A DNA stretch of 64,000 nt. It comes from Nitrobacter sp051912485 (lineage in GTDB: Bacteria > Pseudomonadota > Alphaproteobacteria > Rhizobiales > Xanthobacteraceae). The notes beneath the pieces are model-generated. The model was not told the DNA's origin, ran no database searches, and was given only the letters and a program-made list of their open reading frames with translations. Both the position numbers and the translations under genes were made by a program. This document shows, piece by piece, positions 18,127 to 26,094 of the stretch (its first letter is position 1; each line of letters starts with the position of its first letter). The stretch lies in assembly GCF_051912485.1 (NCBI RefSeq), contig NZ_CP196822.1:1674001-1738000 (forward strand), given 5' to 3'.

Positions 18127-18155
18127 TTGACAAACTTGCGTGATCGTGGTAACGT
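18127..18155 (+). promoter_or_regulatory. Candidate promoter of the packaging/capsid operon
   Basis: TTGACA at 18127-18132 and TAACGT at 18150-18155 are separated by 17 bases. The expected transcription start lies within a few bases of the ATG at 18164, so the first gene may be translated from an almost leaderless message. Confidence 0.55.
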
Positions 18156-18163
18156 TTTGTTAC

Positions 18164-18517
18164 ATGTCTATATTGACCGATGGCACGCTTGCCGCCCGCC
18201 TGACCTTTAGCCTCCAAGCCGCCGACATCCCGTATGACGTGGCCGTGGTGCGCAGCGAGAGCGATGGCGATCCATTCAATCCGACGCTGACCGACGTCAC
18301 GCACAACTGCACGGGTTGGCTCGACACGTTCAGCGCGCACGACATCGACGGCACGTTGATCCTGCAGACTGACCGCAAGGCGTTCGTCCTCGCATCGTCC
18401 ATCGGCATCGACCCCACCACGACCGATCGCCTCGTTGCCAATGGCACGACGTACACGATCGTCAATGTGCAACTCGATCCGGCCGGCGCGGCGTGGGTCA
18501 TGCAGGTGCGCAAGTAG
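18164..18517 (+). CDS. Putative phage head-closure / neck protein
   Basis: A 117-residue protein of the beta-rich type found among phage head-tail joining proteins: the C-terminal pattern TTTDRLVANGTTYTIVNV followed by DPAGAAWVMQVRK resembles the usual GDRLxIxGxxYxIxxVxxxxPAG ending of these proteins. It is the first gene of the structural operon, just before the large terminase. A small terminase would be expected here in many phages, but no DNA-binding motif is seen. Confidence 0.5.
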   Translation: MSILTDGTLAARLTFSLQAADIPYDVAVVRSESDGDPFNPTLTDVTHNCTGWLDTFSAHDIDGTLILQTDRKAFVLASSIGIDPTTTDRLVANGTTYTIVNVQLDPAGAAWVMQVRK

Positions 18518-18603
18518 ATGGTCCCAATACCGCGATTTGATTTTGGGGGGAACGTCGGAGGGGGGGATATTTCCCTTCGCGCTCCCAGCCGAAAAAATCC
18601 AAA

Positions 18604-20115
18604 ATGACGGCCCAGATCGCAATCAAGTTTCTCGAAACCCTGAAGATTCCAGAGGGACCGCTGGCCGGGAAACCGATCCGGCTTGGCGAATTCCAAAAGC
18701 GATTCATCCGCGGCGCGTATGGCGACGGCGTTTCGATCGCCGCGCTGTCTGTTGGCCGTGGTGCGGGCAAGACGATGCTGGGCGCCGGTCTGGGCTTGGC
18801 CGCGCTGCTGGGGAAGACCGACCGGCAGAAGCGCCGCGAGGTCATCATCGGCGCCAAGACGCGCGACCAGGGCCGTATCGCATGGTCATTCATTGAAGGG
18901 CTGGCGCAATCGCTACCGATCAAGGACCGCAAGCTACTGACGTTCGTCCGCTCGCCGCGCCTTGAGGTGCGATACGAGGGCGACGGCGGTGGCCACGTCC
19001 TGCGGGTGCTGGCATCGGACGCCAAGAACGCCTTGGGTCTGGCGCCCGTATTCGCCCTGCTCGACGAACGCGGGTTCTGGGACAAGGACAAGGGCGACGC
19101 GCTCGAAGCGGCGATATTCAGTGCGCTGGGCAAGCGCAGTGGCCGCGCCATGGTCATCAGCACGTCGGCACCGGACGACGCGCACAGCTTTTCCAAATTA
19201 CTCGACGAGCCTGGCGAAGGCGTTTTCGTGCAGGAGCACCGCGCGCCGGAAGGCTGCGCTCCGGACGATATCGACGCGCTGAAGATTGCAAATCCGGGCG
19301 CGGCATCGGGCATCGGTTCATCGCTGGACTGGCTGCAAGGCGAAGCGCGCCGCGCCATTGCGCGCGGTGGCAGCACGCTATCGAATTTCCGGCTGTTCAA
19401 CCTCAACCAGCGCGTTAGCGGCGAAAATCGCGACGTGCTTTTGAGCACCGACGAATGGCTGCGGTGTGAAGTCGACGAATTGCCGCCGCGCGAGGGTCCG
19501 GTCGTTATCGGCATCGATCTCGGCGGCTCCGCTTCAATGACCGCTGCGGCGTTCTATTGGTATCAAACGAACCGGCTTGAATGTCTCGGCTGGTTCCCGT
19601 CGCAGCCTTCCTTGCTCGATCGCGGACAGCGTGACGGCGTTGGAAGCCGCTACACCGAAATGTCGAGCCGTGGCGAACTGTCGACGCTCGGCGCGATGAC
19701 TGTCCCTGTTGCACCATGGCTATCGGAAACGATGCGCCACGTCGAAGGCGAGCAAGTCGCCGCGCTGGTGATGGACCGCTACAAACAAGCCGAACTTGGC
19801 CAAGCGATCGACGCGGCCGGCATTCGTGCGCCGCTGATCTGGCGAGGCTTCGGGTTCAAGGATGGCAATGCCGACTGCGATGGCTTCCGCCGCGCGTGTT
19901 TCGACGGCCTGGTGAAGTCAAAGCAATCGTTGCTGTTGCGATCGGCGTTTGCCGATGCGGTCTGCCTGCGTGATCCGGCGAACAACATCAAGCTGGCCAA
20001 GGCTCGCAGCCTGGGACGTATCGACCCTGCATCGGCAACGGTGCTCGCCGTTGCACAAGGCGCTCGGATGCTGGCGACGCCCGTCAAAAAAGCGAGGGCG
20101 CCGGTTTGGCTGTGA
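18604..20115 (+). CDS. Terminase large subunit (island 1)
   Basis: The 503-residue protein is the packaging motor that cuts DNA and pumps it into the prohead. Walker A is LSVGRGAGKTMLGAGL (about 49-64), Walker B is VFALLDERG (about 148-156), and the RNase H-like nuclease domain begins with VIGIDLGGSASMTAA (about 301). Length is normal for HK97-type terminases. It overlaps the HNH gene. No small terminase is recognised in the island, so it may borrow one from a helper phage. Confidence 0.92.
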   Translation: MTAQIAIKFLETLKIPEGPLAGKPIRLGEFQKRFIRGAYGDGVSIAALSVGRGAGKTMLGAGLGLAALLGKTDRQKRREVIIGAKTRDQGRIAWSFIEGLAQSLPIKDRKLLTFVRSPRLEVRYEGDGGGHVLRVLASDAKNALGLAPVFALLDERGFWDKDKGDALEAAIFSALGKRSGRAMVISTSAPDDAHSFSKLLDEPGEGVFVQEHRAPEGCAPDDIDALKIANPGAASGIGSSLDWLQGEARRAIARGGSTLSNFRLFNLNQRVSGENRDVLLSTDEWLRCEVDELPPREGPVVIGIDLGGSASMTAAAFYWYQTNRLECLGWFPSQPSLLDRGQRDGVGSRYTEMSSRGELSTLGAMTVPVAPWLSETMRHVEGEQVAALVMDRYKQAELGQAIDAAGIRAPLIWRGFGFKDGNADCDGFRRACFDGLVKSKQSLLLRSAFADAVCLRDPANNIKLAKARSLGRIDPASATVLAVAQGARMLATPVKKARAPVWL

Positions 20116-20456
20116 AGCGCCGACAAGATTACGACGCGCATTCGGCGAAGGTTCTTCGCTCCGCACGATGGAAAGCTGTGCGGCTCGCTGCGAAGCGCCG
20201 CGACGGATTCAAATGCGTCAAGTGCGGCGTACCTGCACCGCTCGAAGTTCATCACATCAAGCGCGTCAAGGATGCACCCGAACTTGCGTATGAGCTTTCG
20301 AATTTGATGACGCTCTGCAAGGCGCACCATTCGGAAATCACAAAACAAGAATGCGGGTTCGGAAACGAACTCTCTCCCGCTCGCGCCGCATGGCGTGATC
20401 TCGTCGCCATGCTGGCGAAACCCAAACCAAAGGAATCCCTATGTTGCAGTCTGTGA
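20106..20456 (+). CDS. HNH endonuclease
   Basis: A 116-residue HNH nuclease: CVKCGVPAPLEVHHIKRVKD and NLMTLCKAHHSEI hold the paired CxxC/CxxH zinc site and the HH active centre. Such nucleases stand beside the terminase in HK97-type cos phages and are needed with it for DNA cutting. It overlaps terL; the start is either TTG at 20106 or GTG at 20112, the latter giving a GTGA overlap. The end overlaps the capsid gene by 16 bases. Confidence 0.9.
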   Translation: MAVKRRQDYDAHSAKVLRSARWKAVRLAAKRRDGFKCVKCGVPAPLEVHHIKRVKDAPELAYELSNLMTLCKAHHSEITKQECGFGNELSPARAAWRDLVAMLAKPKPKESLCCSL

Positions 20457-21688
20457 AAATCTCTCGGCGTCAGTCCGAAATTCGTCAGTCGCTCGCCGGC
20501 CTGGTCGGCAAGACCGATTTGTCGGAAGACGAAACCCGCTCCATCGAGTCGCTCGATAACGAATATCGCAGCAACGAAACGAAATACCGCGGCGCGCTGA
20601 TCGTCGAGGATACCGAACGCCGCGAGGCCAAGGGCGATCTTGAGACTCGTTCGGACAAAGATTTTTCCGATCTGATCGGAAAATTTGAACTTCGTCAGGT
20701 CGCCTTGCATCTGGACGAAGGCGCGAAGATCGACGGCGCTACGGCCGAAGTGATCGAGGAGCTGCGCTCGCAGGGCGGCTATCGTGGCGTTCCGGTGCCG
20801 TGGCAGGCGCTCGAAAAGCGCTCCGGCGAGACGATTGCATCGGGCACGCCGTCGCCTGTTAGCACGGCGCCGATCATCGATCGCATTTTCGCGGACTCTG
20901 TCGCCGGCAAGATGGGCACTCGCTTCATCAATATCGCGCAGGGCCTTGAAGATTATCCGATCACGTCGTCGTCGGTGACGGGCGGCTGGGCTGCGTCTGA
21001 GACTGGCGCTGTGGCAGGCCCAACGGTGTATTCGACCGCAAACCGTTCATTGGCTCCGAATTCCACTTACGGAATTCAGATGAAGGTGACGCGGAAGGCG
21101 TTGAAACAGAGCGGTACTGCTCTGGAGGACGCCGTTCGTCGCGATATGAATGGGTGCTTGGCCGTCGGTATGGACAAGGCCGTATTCCAGGGCGCAGGCT
21201 CCAGTGGTGAACCGGCCGGCGTTTTCGTCGGCTCGTATGGCATCACTTCGACCGCCATTTCGGCGGCTGCGAGCTGGAATGCGTTTCGCGCTGCTGTGAC
21301 GCGGTTCATCGTCGCCAACGCTGCGAGTGGTCCCGGTTCGGTCAATCTTCTCCTCCGTCCGGAAATTTACGATGAGATGGACGGCGCGTTGTTTACCAAC
21401 ACCGCGATTTCGCAGTGGGACAAGCTGGTCGCCAATGTCGGCAACGTCGTGCTTTCCAGCAACGCGCTCGCTGCGCCGACCGGTTCGCCGCTCGCCAGCA
21501 AGGCGCTGCTGACCACGACCGTCAACGGTGTTGCGCCGATCTTCGTTGGCACCTGGGGCGCAATCGACCTGATCCGCGACGTCTACAGCGACGCGGCGTC
21601 CGGTGGTCTGCGGCTGACTGCACTGGCAACCATGGATGTAACGGTGTCACGTGCAGAACAGCTGCAGATTCTGACCGGCATTCAGTAA
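20441..21688 (+). CDS. HK97-family major capsid protein
   Basis: The 415-residue protein forms the icosahedral shell. A charged N-terminal helical part (about 1-100) corresponds to the delta/scaffolding domain usually removed by the protease; the core follows with typical stretches such as AVFQGAGSSGEPAGVF and WDKLVANVGNVVLSSNAL. A ribosome site (AAGGAA) precedes the ATG. The order capsid, then protease, then connector, then portal is the reverse of the usual HK97 order. Confidence 0.92.
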   Translation: MLQSVKISRRQSEIRQSLAGLVGKTDLSEDETRSIESLDNEYRSNETKYRGALIVEDTERREAKGDLETRSDKDFSDLIGKFELRQVALHLDEGAKIDGATAEVIEELRSQGGYRGVPVPWQALEKRSGETIASGTPSPVSTAPIIDRIFADSVAGKMGTRFINIAQGLEDYPITSSSVTGGWAASETGAVAGPTVYSTANRSLAPNSTYGIQMKVTRKALKQSGTALEDAVRRDMNGCLAVGMDKAVFQGAGSSGEPAGVFVGSYGITSTAISAAASWNAFRAAVTRFIVANAASGPGSVNLLLRPEIYDEMDGALFTNTAISQWDKLVANVGNVVLSSNALAAPTGSPLASKALLTTTVNGVAPIFVGTWGAIDLIRDVYSDAASGGLRLTALATMDVTVSRAEQLQILTGIQ

Positions 21689-22398
21689 TGGATGAGTTCG
21701 CCACACTTTTGGGCGAACTGGAGTTGCGCGCTGCCCGTAAAGGGCGGCGCCGGCTTCGCGGTCGCTTTCCGTACAAAAAACGCGCCGTCTTAAGTGACGG
21801 CGGCGCCAAGGGCGGACGTCCGCAAAAAGAAGAATTCATGCCGGGTGCGTTCTCGCACTCGATTAACAACGCCGAACAAGACCAGCATTTGCTCGTTGGT
21901 CATAGCTTCGATGCGCCATTGGCCAGCAAAAACACTGGTACGTTGAGATTCCATGACACGCCCGAAGCGTTGACGTTCGAAGCGGAGATTTCGGAAGCGA
22001 TCGCCGATACGTCATACGGCTCCGACATTATGAAGCAAATCGATTCCGGCCTTTCGGTCGGTATCTCGCCGGGCTTTCGCATTCCGCCACCGCGTGCGGT
22101 CAAGAATGCCGAGAAGTTCACGGACGAAGGCCACGATCCGGCGCGCGGAATGCACAATGCGCTGATCCGTTCGATCTTTGCTGCCATCTTGTTCGAACTG
22201 AGCGTGGTGACGCGCCCGGCGTACAAGGAAGCAACCGTTGTGGCGCATGACGCGCTCGGCAACGTCATCAATCCCGACGACATGACCGACGACGAAAAGC
22301 TGAAAGCCGGCTGGACGTACAACGCGGCCGGAATCCTGATCCCGCCGCCCCAGACAATTATTACGCGCGCCATGCCTGCGGCGTTGCGCTGGAGGTAA
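21688..22398 (+). CDS. HK97-family prohead protease (peptidase S78)
   Basis: The 236-residue protease trims the capsid precursor and itself during head maturation. The catalytic His is in LLVGHSFDAPLASK (about residue 70-72) and the Ser in IDSGLSVGISPGF (about 120-126). The ATG overlaps the capsid stop (TAATG), giving coupled translation. The N-terminal 40 residues are basic (RKGRRRLRGRFPYKKR), longer than usual. A C-terminal tail of about 40 residues may guide encapsidation. Confidence 0.88.
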   Translation: MDEFATLLGELELRAARKGRRRLRGRFPYKKRAVLSDGGAKGGRPQKEEFMPGAFSHSINNAEQDQHLLVGHSFDAPLASKNTGTLRFHDTPEALTFEAEISEAIADTSYGSDIMKQIDSGLSVGISPGFRIPPPRAVKNAEKFTDEGHDPARGMHNALIRSIFAAILFELSVVTRPAYKEATVVAHDALGNVINPDDMTDDEKLKAGWTYNAAGILIPPPQTIITRAMPAALRWR

Positions 22399-22399
22399 C

Positions 22400-22936
22400 A
22401 TGGCAATCACGATTCAACAGGATGAAGCCGCCCCGGTCTCGTATCCGACGACGAGTCCTGCGATCACGTTGAACGACGTGGTTTGGCAGCGGATAGAATC
22501 CTACATCGCCTGGCGCTTCTCGCCGCGCACGGTGACATGGCTTGTCGAAGGCCCTGGTAATTGGAAACCACCCCTCGCGCCGGCAGCGATTACGGGAGTG
22601 AATGTTTGGAGCGTCACAGAAAACGCAATGGTCTCGATGACGCTGAACGCATCGCCCTACGGTGGTTATGAACTGCCGGCGTGCGGCCCGTATCAGTTCA
22701 TCGGCACCGTTGGTGACATCTCCGGCATCGGCGTGACCGTTCCCGCCGCAGTGTGGGAAGCGGTGAAACGTCTCGCCGCCTATCTCGCCGTGAAGCCCGG
22801 TACGCCCGGCGCAACACGGGACCGCTTAAGAGCCGGATCGATCGAACTTTACGTTGATCGGTCGGCATCATGGATGGCGATGGCATTACAGAACAGCGGC
22901 GCGGCCGACCTGTTGAGGAAATACAGAAATGTTTGA
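22400..22936 (+). CDS. Head-tail connector protein (gp6-like)
   Basis: The 178-residue protein matches the gp6-like connectors of HK97-type phages, which form a ring below the portal. The helix VPAAVWEAVKRLAAYLAV and the ending SGAADLLRKYR are typical. GGAGG stands six bases before the ATG. It overlaps the portal gene by eight bases. Its presence without any tail gene suggests that heads built by this element are made ready to accept tails from another phage. Confidence 0.75.
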   Translation: MAITIQQDEAAPVSYPTTSPAITLNDVVWQRIESYIAWRFSPRTVTWLVEGPGNWKPPLAPAAITGVNVWSVTENAMVSMTLNASPYGGYELPACGPYQFIGTVGDISGIGVTVPAAVWEAVKRLAAYLAVKPGTPGATRDRLRAGSIELYVDRSASWMAMALQNSGAADLLRKYRNV

Positions 22937-23999
22937 TTGGCTCTTTAAGCGCGGCGCACCGGCCACTGAAAAGCGATCTGCCGGATCGGGCTTCACGGCT
23001 GAAATTATCCAAGCGCGCGAAGCGTACATTTCTGGCCGACGTGGCATCGCCGAATTGACCGCCACCGTGCAGTCTTGCGTTTCGCTATGGGAAAATGGCT
23101 TTTCGCTGTCCGAAGTCGATGGCACCGATCTATTGACGCCTAGCACCATGGCTCTCATGGGCCGGGCGCTGGCATTGCGCGGCGAGTCTGTGTTCCTGAT
23201 TCAGGACGACATGCTGATCCCGTGTTCGGATTGGGACTTGCGGACGCGCTACGGCAAGCCGACGGCGTACCGCGTTTCCATTCCAGAGGCCGGTGGCGGC
23301 ACCAATCAAACGGCCTTGGCCGCCGAAGTGCTGCACGTTCGCATTGGATGCGACCCTGCCGCGCCATACTACGGCACTGCGCCGTTGAAGCGTTCCAGCC
23401 TCACGGCCGGCATGTTGAACGCGGTTGAGTCGTCGCTGTCCGAGGCATTTGAAAACATGCCGCTCGGCAGCCAAGTCGTGCCTTTCCCCGAGTTGCAGGA
23501 GACGGACCTGACCACGCTGGGGCGATCGTTCCGCGGGCAGCGCGGTCGCGTCATGCTGCGGGAGTCGGTCAGCGTCACCGCTGCCGGCGGTCCCACGCCA
23601 CAGACGGACTGGCGCCCGGCCGACCTGACGCCGGACATTTCCAAGTCCCTCGCCAAGGAGACGCTGGACGCCAGCCGTGACGCGATCTGCGGCGCCTTTG
23701 GCGTGCTGCCGGGCCTGCTCAATTCCGCGACGACGGGACCGATGGTCCGCGAATGCCAGCGCCACCTTGCGCAGTGGATGCTCCAGCCGATCGCCGAACT
23801 GATCGAGGAGGAGGCATCCGAAAAGCTGGGCGGGACCGTTGAAATCGATGTGATGGGGCCGACACAGAGTTTCGACGCGGGTGGATCGGCTCGGGCATTC
23901 CAGACCTTGGTGACCGGTTTGGCGATGGCGAAGGAAGCCGGCGTGGATGCGCAGGCGGCGCTTGCCATGCTCGATTGGACGAAGAAGGAGACCGCGTGA
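22929..23999 (+). CDS. Phage portal protein (HK97 family)
   Basis: The portal is the dodecameric gate through which DNA enters the head. This 356-residue member begins MFDWLFKRG and has the characteristic TVQSCVSLWENGFSLSEVDG, STMALMGRALALRGES and FGVLPGLLNSATTGPMVRE segments. It is the last head gene, followed with a TGATG overlap by a cold-shock gene. Placing the portal after the capsid is unusual for this class. Confidence 0.88.
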   Translation: MFDWLFKRGAPATEKRSAGSGFTAEIIQAREAYISGRRGIAELTATVQSCVSLWENGFSLSEVDGTDLLTPSTMALMGRALALRGESVFLIQDDMLIPCSDWDLRTRYGKPTAYRVSIPEAGGGTNQTALAAEVLHVRIGCDPAAPYYGTAPLKRSSLTAGMLNAVESSLSEAFENMPLGSQVVPFPELQETDLTTLGRSFRGQRGRVMLRESVSVTAAGGPTPQTDWRPADLTPDISKSLAKETLDASRDAICGAFGVLPGLLNSATTGPMVRECQRHLAQWMLQPIAELIEEEASEKLGGTVEIDVMGPTQSFDAGGSARAFQTLVTGLAMAKEAGVDAQAALAMLDWTKKETA

Positions 24000-24205
24000 T
24001 GCAGATCGGAACAGTTAAGTTTTGGGCAGACGATAAAGGCTATGGCTTCATCGAGCCCGACGATGGCGGCGACGACGTATTCCTGCACGTCAACGGCTTG
24101 GCCGAAAAGACACGATGGCCTGTGAAGGGCGAGCGAGTCGAATTCGATATCGTCACGCGGCGCGGTCGGACCGCGGCGGACGCTTGCCGGATTTTGCGAG
24201 ATTAA
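23999..24205 (+). CDS. Cold-shock domain protein (island 1)
   Basis: A 68-residue single OB-fold protein: RNP1 is KGYGFIEP and RNP2 is DVFLHVNG, after the start MQIGTVKFWADD. It is co-translated with the portal (ATG overlaps the portal TGA), so it belongs to the island's structural operon. Cold-shock proteins bind single-stranded RNA or DNA. Island 2 encodes its own version at 47883-48110, and a chromosomal-type copy lies at 25596-25799. Confidence 0.9.
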   Translation: MQIGTVKFWADDKGYGFIEPDDGGDDVFLHVNGLAEKTRWPVKGERVEFDIVTRRGRTAADACRILRD

Positions 24206-24300
24206 GTTTCCGCGCGGGTGCCTTTCCTGCCGCGTGGAAGACTGGCGCTGCCGACGAAGGTTGGCGCGCCTTTTTTCTCTGTGCGACTTTACTACGTCGA

Positions 24301-24315
24301 TGCAGTATGTCAACG
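24301..24315. repeat. 15-bp repeat TGCAGTATGTCAACG (copy 1)
   Basis: The same 15 bases occur twice in island 2 (39519-39533 and 39539-39553), each time in an intergenic control region. Read on the minus strand the motif contains TTGACA. It is probably an operator or promoter element shared by the two islands. Confidence 0.6.
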
Positions 24316-24392
24316 TTATCAATGGCTTATTGACATTATATGAGACTTTGCTAAACATCATTCGCGGCCATTGTGGTCCGGAGAAACGAACG

Positions 24393-24557
24393 ATGCCCAA
24401 GAAAACCAAAGACGCCGAAGCCGATTTCACTCAGCGCATGTTGATGTCCCTAGTCGTGGACATGCATCACCTTTGCGAGACCGTCGAACGAACGAAAGTC
24501 CAAGTCTTCGCGATGGCGAAAGAGAACGGCGTGCCTATTCCTAAGTGGGATGACTAA
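24393..24557 (+). CDS. Small hypothetical protein at the end of island 1
   Basis: A 54-residue protein starting MPKKTKDAEADFTQR after a GGAG ribosome site, the last gene before attR. It is predicted helical, has no cysteines in pairs and no membrane segment. Nothing in the sequence tells its function. A weak TTGACA at about 24329 could be its promoter. Confidence 0.5.
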   Translation: MPKKTKDAEADFTQRMLMSLVVDMHHLCETVERTKVQVFAMAKENGVPIPKWDD

Positions 24558-24633
24558 CGGATTTCGCGGCTCTCGTCAGTTAATCCGCTGGATAATTACG
24601 GATACGTGAAATATCACTTATATTTCAACGAGA

Positions 24634-24658
24634 TTCGAATCCAGCCCGGGGAGCCATT
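24634..24658 (+). repeat. attR of island 1
   Basis: An exact 25-base copy of the tRNA-Asn 3' end (13758-13782), without the rest of the tRNA. It marks the right boundary of island 1. Confidence 0.93.
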
Positions 24659-24980
24659 TAAATCAAATAGCTATTCGAGTTTGTGTGGAAGCGGCCCATG
24701 AGGCGCTTTTCGTCGGGGCCACATTGAGGGCCACTTGGGAGATTCCCCACTTTAGTCGTCCCAGAATTGGTCAGTGATGCGTTGCTATCGCTCATAGGGC
24801 GGAGTTTTTTCCTAATCTGGAGCCGCCTCACCTTCCTCGATCGAGGATTCCCGGGGGATAACCCTGTGCACAACCTGTGGAAAACTGCCAAAATTATGAC
24901 TAATTTGTCGAACTAAGTTGTTGTAATCAGGTGTTTTAGTTTTCCTTTTGTTGCGTGGTGTTCAGTTGCGTGGTGTTCAA
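24659..24980. other. Non-coding region: older attachment-site flank and DnaA-box-like cluster
   Basis: No gene is seen. A pair of GGGCCAC sites (24716-24722 and 24728-24734, period 12) stands 58 bases right of attR, and the surrounding bases resemble the sequence right of tRNA-Lys (36484-36565), so this looks like the left arm of another element. At 24855-24885 the minus strand reads TTTTCCACA and TTGTGCACA, near DnaA boxes. A 15-base tandem duplication (24950-24964, 24965-24979) ends directly before the next ATG. Confidence 0.5.
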
Positions 24981-25433
24981 ATGAAAAGATTTCATTTGCT
25001 TATTCTCGCGGCTTCCATTGCCGGGGTTTCGCCACCTGCGTTCTTCTTTTCGGTGATGCCTGCGCAGGCAAACCAGTGCAGTACACAACGGCCGCCAGAC
25101 GCGCGATCGCATTGGTCCTATCGACTCATAGACGGCCGAAAATGCTGGTATGCAGGCAAGCCGATGCTGCCGAAATCAATGTTGCACTGGTCGCCAACTC
25201 GAACAGCACAAGCGCGTAAACACGGCAGCGCCGATGTGTCCGAGGACCGTCGTCTTAAGGTTCTGACTGACGAGAATGCCAAACTGAAGAAGCTGCTGGC
25301 CGCTACAGACGCGTACCGAAAACTAAACGGGCTTCCAGCGAATTACACTCTCATGGATGCGCAGGCTTCGATTCCCGACGATTCTTTCGAGGCGCGTTGG
25401 CGCGCACGTTTCCTGGATGCAATCGAAAAATAG
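24981..25433 (+). CDS. Exported protein with IS3-OrfA-like coiled coil
   Basis: The 150-residue product has a signal peptide (about 1-31, ending MPAQANQC) and then HWSYRLIDGRKCWYAGKP, a motif found in a family of small exported proteins of Bradyrhizobium-type bacteria. The following segment, RRLKVLTDENAKLKKLLA, is strikingly like the leucine-zipper end of IS3-family OrfA (RLKALEDENARLKKLLA in the copy at 51654-51911), followed by about 48 unique residues. It may be a fusion of an exported domain with transposase coding DNA. Function unknown. Confidence 0.65.
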   Translation: MKRFHLLILAASIAGVSPPAFFFSVMPAQANQCSTQRPPDARSHWSYRLIDGRKCWYAGKPMLPKSMLHWSPTRTAQARKHGSADVSEDRRLKVLTDENAKLKKLLAATDAYRKLNGLPANYTLMDAQASIPDDSFEARWRARFLDAIEK

Positions 25434-25595
25434 CAACGTAAGCCGCAGCCGCCGCGCTGCTGTTGCTCAGTGCCGTTGTATTCATCGCCCACGCCTATAA
25501 CGCGATGCACGTGCATTGACGCGCAGCGCGAGAGCGGACAACGCCATTTTTGGATCGAACCATAACCCGCCGGCCGTGACCGGCGGGCAGAAGGA

Positions 25596-25799
25596 TCAAC
25601 CGACCCTTAGATTTTCTGCGGATTCCTTGCCGCGGTTTGCTACGACCTCATAGCTCACCTTGTCGCCTTCATTGAGCGAGCCGATGCCAGCCTTCTCCAC
25701 GGCCGAGATGTGCACGAAAACATCCTTGCCGCCGCTGTCGGGCTGGATGAATCCGAAGCCCTTCTGCCCGTTGAACCACTTCACAGTACCTGTCGCCAC
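25596..25799 (-). CDS. Cold-shock protein, CspA family
   Basis: A canonical 67-residue CspA-type nucleic-acid chaperone: MATGTVKWFNGQKGFGFIQP contains RNP1, and DVFVHISAVEKAG contains RNP2. It is a typical chromosomal copy, more conserved than the two island-borne cold-shock proteins. Confidence 0.95.
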   Translation of the reverse strand: MATGTVKWFNGQKGFGFIQPDSGGKDVFVHISAVEKAGIGSLNEGDKVSYEVVANRGKESAENLRVG

Positions 25800-26094
25800 G
25801 TCCGCACTCCATGTTGAAACGATCGAGCTATCATGAGGGCTCGCTTGGATTACCGCAAGGAAAACCCGCCGGCGGACCGCCGGGCGTCCTCGAATCCGCA
25901 GGCATCATCTTCCCGGTGGACGGCCAATCGATCGATGATCGGGCCAAAATGGCATGAATGCGACCATTCGGCCGATTGTATTCGGCCTGATGGCGCTTGA
26001 TCGCGTCCTCCCTGCTCTTGGCGCTCGTCGGCATGACTGGCGTGCAGCGCGTCCGCTTGGCTATGGGTGGATGCGGTCGAAACCGCTCGGCCGT

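Larger units (their letters stand above)
13758..24658. mobile_element. Island 1: tailless capsid-forming satellite-like element
   Basis: This 10.9-kb element in tRNA-Asn has, in order: tyrosine integrase, AlpA-like regulator, a small protein, primase/helicase, inverted-repeat/iteron region, putative head-closure protein, large terminase, HNH nuclease, HK97 major capsid protein, prohead protease, head-tail connector, portal, cold-shock protein and a small unknown protein. No tail tube, tape measure, baseplate, fibre, holin or endolysin gene is visible. All genes point the same way and many overlap by a few bases. Its size and content match capsid-forming phage-inducible chromosomal islands better than a full or randomly decayed prophage. 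Confidence 0.82.

Noticed and set aside
13758..24658. A complete prophage in tRNA-Asn
   Set aside because: No tail, tape-measure, baseplate, holin or lysin gene is present, and the space between portal and attR is under 700 bases.
24634..24658. A second tRNA-Asn gene
   Set aside because: Only 25 bases of the 3' end are present.
25434..25520. Short hydrophobic peptide frame (ALLLLSAVVFIAHAYNAMHVH)
   Set aside because: It follows a stop codon and has no usable start codon or ribosome site; it may be a relic of a membrane protein gene.
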